Of a stretch of DNA of 64,000 nt, positions 56,451 to 64,000 are shown piece after piece (the stretch's first letter is position 1; each line of letters opens with the position of its first letter). Both the position numbers and the translations under genes were made by a program. The notes beneath the pieces were generated by a model that was not told the DNA's origin, ran no database searches, and worked only from the letters and a program-made list of their open reading frames with translations. Source of the stretch: Zygnema cylindricum (taxonomy: Eukaryota; Streptophyta; Zygnematophyceae; Zygnematales; Zygnemataceae); the NCBI GenBank assembly GCA_037447655.1, contig JBBHKE010001973.1, forward strand, positions 1,145,954 through 1,209,953. Direction: 5' to 3'.

Positions 56451-57451
56451 AATACTTCGCCCTGAGACCCTATCCTCTTTAACCTAAAGAGACAGGTTGT
56501 TATTTCATTACTGTGGCAGACTAATGAAAGTCTAACAAAGATTCCCTCAAAATCCACTATTCTGGTCCAAAATATTCTGGTAATCGACTCCGGAAGAAAA
56601 CCGACCGAAGCCCCAAAAAGGACTACCAAAGAGAGAACAAAGATACTTTCACTCAGAATAATGAAAATATAAAATATAGATATACTGACTCAGAATTAAC
56701 AATATCACCTTGCCCTAGATAAATAGAGAATAAAGGCAGAATGTAGAATGATAGCAAGCGAGCTCAACCTAACCCCAAAATGTAACGTTGACAACAAGAG
56801 GAGACGAAATACCTCCTGCAGACACCGGAACAGACACCGGAACAGGTAAGGCCTCCTTAACTCCTCGGTTTCCGCAACCCGGAACCGGCAAGACACTTCT
56901 CGGTTTCCAACAAACACCAATCCCAAATCGCCCAAACAGGAAAGACAGTGCCAACCACCAAACCAGACTATGATTTCCACAAATGACGGATGCAAAACCA
57001 AGATGGGGAAAGTGTCATAATCTCATATTAAACAAAAGTTCTCCACAAGAAAGTTTGCTGGAATTTCTAAAGTTATTCTCAAGAGACAGTACTGAAACAG
57101 CAACCTGTCTCCTTCGGCCCCAAGTGCATTATACAAGCAAAGTTTGTCCTACCGAAAGTGCCGAAGTCAAAGCAATACCGGGATCTAATCAGAGGTAAGG
57201 AATTGTTATCATACGGACATAAGACAAAAGAGGTTGTACTACACTCAGGGCAAAAAGTTATGTGACTATTTTTGGCTAGATTGCAAGCCAAATGTCATTC
57301 TATGATACACTATTGAGCAGAAAGTTCTGAAATGGACCTGAAACGCCTAACTTTGACTTAGTCAATTGTACCTGAACTGAATTCCTACTAGCATTTACCA
57401 CTATAATCTAGATAAAAATCCAAAAATTTACGTGGCGTTCCACAATGTACA
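56451..57451 (-). repeat. LTR-like block between Gypsy-3 and Gypsy-2
   Basis: The minus strand begins TGTACATTGTGG after the purine run at 57452-57467 and matches the Gypsy-2 3' LTR part and Gypsy-1 36.63-37.56 kb. It can serve both as the 3' LTR of Gypsy-3 and as the 5' LTR of Gypsy-2. The inner end was not fixed; no clear PBS was found. Confidence 0.65.
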
Positions 57452-57467
57452 CCCCACGAGGGGTGGT

Positions 57468-57698
57468 TGCACCTGGTTGTCGAGCTCATGGCTTTGATGC
57501 TTCATGCAAGAAAAATAATATATAAATTTGGCTCCAAATAACACTCCGCGTGGAGAAATCAATACGTCGAAATACAATGATCATCTTGACAACATTAGTG
57601 TGGACATATAGATGATGAAAACAATAAAATGACAGAAAAGTTACCAACCCTGTCCCAATGTTGGGATCGTCGTATTCACTCCTGAATCATTCCCCCCC
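57468..57698 (-). other. Gypsy-3 3' untranslated stretch
   Basis: No conserved ORF; it lies between the integrase hairpin and the polypurine tract ACCCCTCGTGGGG. Confidence 0.5.
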
Positions 57699-57723
57699 CT
57701 TCTTAGGTCCTTGTCTTAAGAAG
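57699..57723 (-). terminator. Hairpin at the end of Gypsy-3 integrase
   Basis: CTTCTTA / TAAGAAG arms, 11-base loop, followed on the minus strand by a run of eight or nine G. It overlaps the last codons of the open reading frame. Same position as in Gypsy-1 and Gypsy-2. Confidence 0.45.
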
Positions 57724-59109
57724 CACGCAAATCAAAAGTTCAAACCCCCATTTCACACTGCCCACAAAACCAAGGTCGGCCAAGTTGGTCTCGACCTGCC
57801 CAATCCTTAGGTAAGCAAGAAGAATGCCAACCTCGAGTGCATGCCCAGATAATAAAATGTTTGTAGTTTCGTAACGAAGGGCACACATGTGAGAATTAGA
57901 ACAAATGGGAGGAGAGGGAAAATAAGTGAAATGTAATGTTGGCTCGTCCTCGAGCCCTTGAAGGTGGCAAGGAGCCACATTAATTTGATTATCTTTGAAT
58001 CTCTTGCCGTCAGCCCCTTCCAAAGTTAACACTCCTTTAGGGGAAACCTCAACCAACTTCAAAATAATCCGGCCCGCAGAAATATCCAAAGTATCATTTT
58101 TCTGCCGCATCCGATAAACAAAATCCCCGGGCTGAAAACGTCGTTGTCGAGGAACATAAGAGCCACTCCTACGGTGGGAATACCAAAGTTGATCTCTGTG
58201 TTGGGCCGCTTGCAAATTGCCCATAGCTATCGGAATCTCCCGATGAAAAACCTGCGCTCGAGCGGTAATTAGTCTTTCCACTGTCCCTTTACTATCCATC
58301 TCCGGTAAGACAGTGGCTTGGGCCGAGGCAGATCCTGGGAGAATAGGATGCCTACCAAACAACATAAAATAAGGGCTGTGACTGTGGAGAGATGCCTGTC
58401 TACTAAACCTATAGCCCATAGCAATCCAAGGCACCCTTCGATCCCAATCCCCCACATCCTCCTCGAGTGCATATTTTTGGAGTGCTCTCTTGACTGTTTG
58501 GACACAACGTTCGGCTAACCCATCAGCTTGAGGATGATCTCTACTAGTAAGTGGGTGATCAATCAAACATTGCTCCATCAAAGTCGAAAAATCCCCAGCA
58601 AATTCGGAACCCTGATCGGTTAAAACTTCCGCGGGGGCCCCAAACTGAGCAAGCACTCTCTGTAAAAAGGCATCGGCCACGGACTTAGACTCTTTCCGAG
58701 GTAACACCACGAGCTCAATCCACTTAGAAAAATGCTCTATCATCACAAGCACGAAGCGGTTTCCTCGTCGACTAGTCGGAAGAGGCCCTAGCAAGTCTAA
58801 TGACCAACGGTAAAACATTCCCCGGATGGGAAGAGAATGTAATTCGGCACCACCTTTCTTGTCAAAGGCCGCTTTCACTCGATCGCATGTTAAGCAGGCT
58901 TGAACAACTCGATTCACTTGTGCTCGAATTCCATGCCACCAATAAGATGCTGCAACCAAAGAAGCGGTACGCTTCTGACCGAAATGATGACATTGCTCAT
59001 GGAGGTTAGTGACTAAGGTTTCTCGATCACCTGTTGGTGGAACTACCTTCCTAACGCCATCCAGCCAAACCCTTAAGAGAACCCCCCTATCCCAACTGTA
59101 AGCTGACAT
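57703..59109 (-). CDS. Gypsy-3 integrase with PHD finger (finger frameshifted)
   Basis: 468 open codons. Zinc region: H37, H41, C72, C75 (NLHEQCHHFGQ; CLTCDRVK). Catalytic D105 (WSLDLLGP), D165 (VLTDQGSEF) and E200 (DGLAERCVQTVKRAL) give exact D,D35,E spacing. A GPY/F-like module (ILKLVEVSPKGVLTLEGADG) lies near residues 350-375. The finger follows near residue 400: MCALRYETTNILL in this frame, then the remaining ligands in a neighbouring frame (CTRGWHSSCL and RPWFCGQCE, about 57820-57750). One small indel separates the halves. This integrase inserts the element DNA; no chromodomain is present. Confidence 0.9.
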   Translation of the reverse strand: MSAYSWDRGVLLRVWLDGVRKVVPPTGDRETLVTNLHEQCHHFGQKRTASLVAASYWWHGIRAQVNRVVQACLTCDRVKAAFDKKGGAELHSLPIRGMFYRWSLDLLGPLPTSRRGNRFVLVMIEHFSKWIELVVLPRKESKSVADAFLQRVLAQFGAPAEVLTDQGSEFAGDFSTLMEQCLIDHPLTSRDHPQADGLAERCVQTVKRALQKYALEEDVGDWDRRVPWIAMGYRFSRQASLHSHSPYFMLFGRHPILPGSASAQATVLPEMDSKGTVERLITARAQVFHREIPIAMGNLQAAQHRDQLWYSHRRSGSYVPRQRRFQPGDFVYRMRQKNDTLDISAGRIILKLVEVSPKGVLTLEGADGKRFKDNQINVAPCHLQGLEDEPTLHFTYFPSPPICSNSHMCALRYETTNILLSGHALEVGILLAYLRIGQVETNLADLGFVGSVKWGFELLICVLLKTRT

Positions 59110-59130
59110 CCTCTGTAGAACTCTAACTTT

Positions 59131-60042
59131 CTAGATCCCCTCTAAATAAGGTAAAATTGACCCTTGCTGAATGGATTTCAAGGTGTCTAAATCATCATAA
59201 ATGTCAACCCTGCCAGCTGACAATGGGGCCTGCCCTTCCACCTCTGCCCCTAATGCAAAAAGTTCCCCCTCTTTTCTAGGAAGCAAAGAGAATGCTGTGG
59301 CTGCCATAACCATTCGAACCCCCAAAATAGGATCCTCATCGTACCTTGCTCCAGTTGCATCAACAGAAGATGGATCGGGGTTTCTGCTAGGACCATCTGC
59401 ATTACCATGGGTCTCACCAGCTCGGTGAATTATATCAAAATCATACTCTTGCAATATCAAAGCCCATCAAGCAAGTTTCCTTGTAAGATTACTATTCTCA
59501 TTATCCATTTCAAAGGTTGGTGATCGGTGATGAGGGTGAAACGAACGCCATAAAGATAGGGTCGGAAGTGTTGGATGGCCCAAACAGCTGTCAGAAGCTC
59601 CCTATGTTAATTGCTATAAGAGGCCTCCGCCTTATTGTTGCTCCGGCTCGCATAGGCCACTACGTATTCGGCTCTTGAATCATCAAGCTGAGCTAATATG
59701 GCCCCTAATCCGAATCTACTCCAATCAGTGTAAAGAATAAATGGTCGAGAATGGTCTGGCATACGAAGAATCGGACTTTCTTTAAGCGCATTCTTCAAAA
59801 ATTGGAATGCCTCTTCTTGTTCTTCCTTCTATTGCCACTCTTGATCTTTCCTTAAGAGTAAATTGAGGGCCTGAGCTTGGCTGCTAAACTCTGGAACAAA
59901 TCGTCTATAATAGTTAGCTAACCCTAAAAATGTGCGGAGTGAAAAACATCTGTAGGAGTTGGCAACGCATCCAAGGCGGCGTCTTTGACCATATGTGGAG
60001 TTGGCAACGCATCCAAGGCGGCGTCTTTGACCATATGTGGAC
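59131..60042 (-). pseudogene. Gypsy-3 RNase H and RT connection
   Basis: RNase H begins NALKESPILRMPDHSRPFIL and YTDWSRFGLGAILAQLD (59798-59607; the D of YTDWS is the usual first catalytic Asp). It ends LQEYDFDIIHRAGETHGNAD (59460-59385). The frame changes between the two. A 42-bp unit is duplicated in tandem at 59956-59997 and 59998-60039, in the RT/RNase H connection. Confidence 0.84.
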
Positions 60043-60136
60043 CTATAGTCCCAGGGGTAACCTCATGTCCCAAATAAAAAATTTTGTCTACCCCGAATAT
60101 ACCTTTACTTGGATGACACTTTAAGCTTGCCGCCCT

Positions 60137-60840
60137 CTAAGCATCAAACACCATTTGTAAATGAAGGGGGTGATATTCCAAATTGTTAGAAAAAATGATC
60201 ACGTCGTCAATATAACACCGAGCACATTCAATCCTTCGTAAAGCATCATCCATTACTCGTTGGAACTTTGCGGGTGCATTTATCAATCTAAAAGGCATAT
60301 AAAGCCACTCGTATAATCTGTTACCTGCGAAAAATGCTCTCCTCTCTCGATGCTTAGGTTCCATTGGCACTTGGTGAAATCCTGCTTCAAATCCAAGGTA
60401 GAATATATAGTTGCTCCAACCAAAGCATCAAATATTTCTTCAGGAGTGGGTATAGGATACTTGTCCAATATAGTGGCTTCATTTAACATTCGATAGTCTC
60501 CACACATTCGGAAGTCTACAGTCTTCCCTGTAGAATCTTTCTTCGGAGGAAGTACAGTTGGGGAGGCAAACCCATGAAGACCAGTGCTTTCCTGTACTAA
60601 TCCTGAATCAACCAATCTTTGGACTTTCTCTTTCACAAATTCTTTCTCCGAGTGGCTCAAAGGATATTGCTTTTGCCACACTGTCGTTGATTCGTCGACT
60701 AAGTCAATTCTAAATGGTGTGCCCTTGTAAATCCCAACATCTGTATCAACCCACGAAAACACATCCCTATTCCTTCCCAATAGATCCACAATTCTAGACT
60801 TTTGGCTCTCCTCTAACCGTTCTCCAATAATCCAATCCAT
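60137..60840 (-). pseudogene. Gypsy-3 reverse transcriptase (one frameshift)
   Basis: The first part is open at 60840-60283 (DTDVGIYKGTPFRIDLVDES, PPKKDSTGKTVDFRMCGDYR, ATIYSTLDLKQDF). After one frameshift near 60375, PKHRERRAFFAGNRLYEWLY and the catalytic CYIDDVIIFS follow (60370-60137). The start is in frame with the methyltransferase upstream. It copies element RNA to DNA. Confidence 0.88.
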
Positions 60841-61149
60841 CTTTCCCGGTTCTACAGCTGCAAAACTCTTCGGTGGCCTCGTCCACTAGGACGGATCAAA
60901 CTCGTCCCCCCCCAACCCCTTTGCTCTATCTCCTTCCCGTAACACCCTACTAGACACCCACAAAACATCCTCTACCTTATGCACTTGCTTCTCTCTTTCT
61001 TTTGGTCCCCCCTCCTTGGATTTTTGTTGTCGGATCTTTTGATGAATTTTTCTATCTCTCCCCCCCCCAAGCGCTAGTGTGACTTGTATAGCCACGCGAG
61101 CTGGAGCTTGTAAAAATGAAGTGCGATGCTGGTGAGAATGCAAAGGACC

Positions 61150-62110
61150 ATGAGATAGTGTAAGACCAACTAACCATTGTAATGCGTGTAAATCCATAGC
61201 TTGGCCAATCAAACGGCAACGAGTTTCAAGGGAGGGATTAGGAGCGACAGTAGTATTGGTGCGAAAACCCATGGCTTGTTCTCGTTCATTGATATTGGGC
61301 ACATCCTATTTTTTTTTTATTAGTGTCAAAGATAATGCCAGGGGAACCTAAACGATAACAAGACTCCGAGGAAATGAAACTAGAGTGGGGAGTGCGTATT
61401 TTGGTTGACCAGATTTGTTGCAGTCAAAAAATAGATGTCGAGATGTAGATGTGACAGGAGTAGCTGTAGAGCCTTTGTCTAAAATCTGATCGACGGTGAG
61501 GTTTGGCGGACACTTTTGTAATCCCACGACGGCCTTTAATAGTGGAAGAGGAGCAAGATTAGTCCAATATGAGCGAAGACGGAAAGCACGAGACCCCATC
61601 TGAGCTGCATCAAATACTAAAGGTTCCCCAAAATCGTGAATTGTCTCCTGCCAAGCAGTAACTACCTTACTACGTTGATCCGCACCAAGGAAGACATTTT
61701 CCAACAAGTATCCCAACGGCTTATGTTGATGTAGTTGTAAAAGGTTGAGGATAAAAACCATTTGATAAAATAAACGACTCCGAGTGTCACTATTTCCCCT
61801 TCCTTTCCTTGCATGAGAATATCCTTGACAAGGCCAACCAGCTATCACTAAATCTACCCCCCCCAAATCTCGGATATCTTATGAAGTAATTAAGTCAACA
61901 TTTTGTGGGAGTCGATGATGAGATTGTGAAATAGCAGATACAGGTAATTGGAGAGGGTACAATTGGTGAAGCTCTAACAGTTGAAATTCACTCGCTGCCC
62001 GAGTTGAAGATGAAATTTCCACGGCCCAATAACTTCTAATCTGGTGGCCGTTCATCAGTATAGCGTCTAAATCCGTACTAATGCCAGAAAACAAAGAGAC
62101 TACCGTAAAC
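61150..62110 (-). pseudogene. Gypsy-3 DNMT3-like C5-cytosine methyltransferase
   Basis: Embedded in pol between protease and RT, same frame register. Motif I is VVSLFSGISTDLDAILMNG (about 62103-62047), with YWAVEIS giving the motif II acidic residue. Motif IV is VDLVIAGWPCQGYSHARKGR, catalytic Cys at 61828-61830. Motif VI is YLLENVFLGAD. Motif VIII is GSRAFRLRSYWTNL. Motif IX is EREQAMGF, and motif X is RCRLIGQAMDLHALQW (ends about 61160). These resemble DNMT3/DRM enzymes. The faults are one TAA before motif IV, and a frame change with a poly-A run between motifs VIII and IX. Retrotransposon DNMTs are known from charophytes and dinoflagellates, where de novo CG methylation was shown. Activity here is inferred only for intact relatives. 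Confidence 0.92.
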
Positions 62111-62340
62111 CCTGCCGGTTCTGGTGTCAAATGAACCACCTCTCGAGGAAGTGGCGTCAAAATCTGCCCTTGAACAAAATGTCGAAATTCGGTTCTTCTT
62201 TTGGATACATTTGTCGAACAAGGTAATGTCTTCTCATCTATCAAATTATTGAACACTTTTTAATGACCTCGTCTCAAAGAAGCCGCTACCTCCAATATCC
62301 GTTTGTGGGATTCATCCCACTCAGCGGAGATCGGAAATTG

Positions 62341-62343
62341 TTA
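62341..62343 (-). promoter_or_regulatory. Candidate readthrough stop (TAA-CAA-TTT) in Gypsy-3
   Basis: DIAPFI-stop-QFPISAEW. Same position as the TAG of Gypsy-2, between protease and methyltransferase. Confidence 0.6.
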
Positions 62344-62846
62344 TATAAAGGGGGCAATGTCGGTGGATTCATCCTCCGATTCAATGGAAAATTTAGAAGA
62401 ATGAATTGAAGAAGCATTGCTATTGTAGACTAGGTAGCAGCCTGCCGCCGCTTCTTGGGAATGATGACGTCCCCACAAAGTGAGAGGGACAAAAACGCGG
62501 TGAGCGAGTGAAGTTGACAAATCCCTAATGCAGATTTGCTCGCTCCAAAAATCTACCATAGCTCCCAATCATGACCATGTATGGGTTCCCAATAAAATTC
62601 CAAACTGATTTCCCTCCACCACAAGAAAAGGGAGACGAATAGAAATTTTTTGACCTGCATCATCTCCAAATTCGATATCCATACCCTTCACCATGCCAAA
62701 CACTAGTTGATTACCACTACTAACCGTGCTTAGGCACACCTTACTAGAAAATACTTTCGGCCTACAATTGGGTGGCAATTTCTCCAAAGCACTAGTAGAG
62801 ATAACGTTAGGAAGGGCCCTAGTATCCACCACGGTTTGGAGGAAAC
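62344..62846 (-). pseudogene. Gypsy-3 aspartic protease and linker
   Basis: Before the solo LTR is removed it starts VVDTRALPNVISTSALEKL; the active-site triad D-T-G is D-T-R here, while Gypsy-2 has D-T-G. KVCLSTVSSGNQLVFGMVKG and FLVVEGNQFGILLGTHTW follow, as in retropepsin-like Ty3/gypsy proteases. A TAG at about 62566 and then a linker (62568-62341) lead to the candidate readthrough stop. Confidence 0.83.
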
Positions 62847-63585
62847 TGTTGTTTTTTAGAAAGCTTTAGTCCTCTTTATGCCTCAGCTGTGAGAGAGAGC
62901 TGTTCGGGACTTAAGCTATTTTTGGTTGAGTTCGGTTCTGTACTTACCGGAATTAGTGTGACAGTGAAGTTGGGAGTTCACGGTTCATTCACACTTGGGA
63001 CACGTGTCGTCACTTGGGAGAATGCGTGAGTATGTCCTCCGTGGACGTACGGAAATTCGGCAGGACCACTGGACTTCGTGAAGTCAATTCTACGGTGCCA
63101 AATCCTCTAATCGGACCGCTGACAGCCGCCGCCAACAAATAGTGACGAGGCATGACTAGATCATTATCACTTTACGTTGTCTGAACTTCGGTGTAAATAT
63201 TTGTGATAGAATATTAGACGTACGGCTGGAATGCCTCCGTACAGCTTAGTGTAGTTTCGGTGTATAAAAGTAGGACTTAGTGAATTTGATTTTTAGGAAC
63301 AAATGATATGAAAACTGTACACTCAATTTTATGTAATTTCATTTCTACATATCTCACAGATGTGTAAGCGGAATTAATTGAAATTTTGTGTGTGTGTTTC
63401 TTTGTATGTTATCTACATTGTGGCAAATTTTCAGGACATTTGGAGCATTTTTCCGAAAGTTATAGTCTGTCAAAGTTTCTGTTCAGCCATCGGTATTTGT
63501 GGAAGCTTCCTCTCTTGATTTGTTCTACGATGACTACTGCTGCATCTTCTTCATCTTCATTACCAGCACTTGTCTCAGAACAACA
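62847..63585 (+). repeat. Solo LTR, family B, inside Gypsy-3 protease
   Basis: 739 bp, starting TGTTGTTTTTTAG and ending GAACAACA, with a perfect GAAAC duplication (62842-62846 and 63586-63590). Removing it restores the reading INGFGGF-LQTVVDTRALP. An ATG at 63530 opens MTTAASSSSSLPALVSEQQ to the LTR end. Confidence 0.92.
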
Positions 63586-64000
63586 GAAACCACCGAAACC
63601 ATTAATCTTAAAGTGTCCAGAAGAGTTACCAATATATGCAATTGCCAAAGAAGAGTAATCCATATCCGCAATTGGAACCTTCGCAGCGCTACTAAAACTG
63701 GAATCGGAATAAGAAATGGGTGCTCCAAAAGCATCTGTGGATGTCACCCTGCCGGTGATCTTAGATCTTAATGCCGAAATGAGTTCTTCATCCGAAATTT
63801 GATGGGTGTTAGCAAACGTGCAAACTAACTCTATAGAGTGTGGGATGAGAAGATCCACTAACATGGCGAAAGGCCGAGACGGTGGGATGGGCGGATCTGA
63901 TTTCGAAGTAGGATGAGAATCCACCTGAGTGGTGAGAGGAGGAGTGAAAGAGTCGTCCGGTTTGTCTTCAGTGGTCTCTGGTGAGGAGGAATCAGCGGTT
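63586..64000 (-). pseudogene. Gypsy-3 gag C-terminal part (partial)
   Basis: Open from the 64-kb edge region: PSRPFAMLVDLLIPHSIELV, then DMDYSSLAIAYIGNSSGHFK, joining the protease after the solo LTR. It matches Gypsy-2 52600-52310 (MLVRHLMPYALTHVKTLASS; KDYKTLSVALILNRTGNFKL). The N-terminal gag is outside the window. Confidence 0.8.

Larger units (their letters stand above)
57451..64000 (-). mobile_element. Gypsy-3, Ty3/gypsy element with DNA methyltransferase and PHD finger (5' end outside window)
   Basis: The best preserved member. Minus-strand order: gag C-terminal part (64000-63586), protease, candidate readthrough stop, methyltransferase, RT, RNase H, integrase, PHD finger, hairpin, 3' UTR, polypurine tract. 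Protease, methyltransferase, RT start, RNase H end and integrase all use the same frame register, as expected for one polyprotein. A solo LTR (62847-63585) splits the protease, and the window edge cuts gag. Confidence 0.9.

Noticed and set aside
1-64000. CRISPR array, bacterial operons, rRNA genes
   Set aside because: No regular spacer-repeat array, no Shine-Dalgarno-spaced gene runs, no rRNA stretches; splice sites and LTR elements show a eukaryotic nuclear genome.

Overview
The window is a TE graveyard from a green-lineage (streptophyte) nuclear genome. Almost all of it is LTR retrotransposon: Ty1/copia from 1 to 41 kb and Ty3/gypsy from 31 to 37.8 kb and 46 to 64 kb. One short patch at about 43.0-44.3 kb is host sequence: minus-strand exons of the plant-type DNA polymerase alpha catalytic subunit. 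The PBS complementary to the anticodon arm of a plant-like initiator tRNA-Met, the plant-like Pol alpha exons, and gypsy elements carrying a cytosine methyltransferase (reported before for charophyte algae) together suggest a large-genome charophyte. That identity is inference.

Layout. Copia-1 (+) runs from the left edge to 6331 and holds a solo LTR. A 3' LTR of another copia (LTR-J) starts at 6382 and is split by Copia-2 (+, 7141-31002). Copia-2 holds a solo LTR and is itself split by Copia-3 (-, 13647-30194). Copia-3 is split by the gag-only Copia-4 (-, 17360-21310) and by Copia-5 (+, 21569-27843). Most junctions were placed from LTR pairs, TG...CA ends and 5-bp target duplications. Gypsy-1 (+, about 31.3-37.8 kb) is an internally deleted copy; Copia-6 (+, 37.8-41.3 kb) is a truncated copia. 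The Pol alpha exons follow, then a copia LTR. Gypsy-2 and Gypsy-3 (both -, 46.1-64 kb) lie head to tail with one LTR-like block between them.

The most interesting system is the gypsy family. Its order is proline-rich gag, zinc knuckle, aspartic protease, a DNMT3-like C5-cytosine methyltransferase, reverse transcriptase, RNase H, integrase, and a PHD finger at the integrase C terminus. In Gypsy-3 nearly all of this is in one frame, and the integrase keeps D,D35,E. A stop codon between protease and methyltransferase sits at the same place in Gypsy-2 (TAG) and Gypsy-3 (TAA). It is followed by CAA-TT, and the flanking codons differ by synonymous changes, which suggests stop-codon readthrough. A PHD chromatin reader joined to integrase, with a DNA-methylation writer in the same polyprotein, suggests an element that chooses its target chromatin and may mark its own DNA.

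Second theme: several copia elements have a PBS matching the anticodon arm of tRNA-iMet (half-tRNA priming, as in Drosophila copia). The gag ATG lies inside that PBS. In one LTR family an additional Ala/Ser/Thr-rich gag leader is encoded inside the LTR, in frame with the PBS ATG. No element looks fully intact; every coding region has stops or frameshifts.
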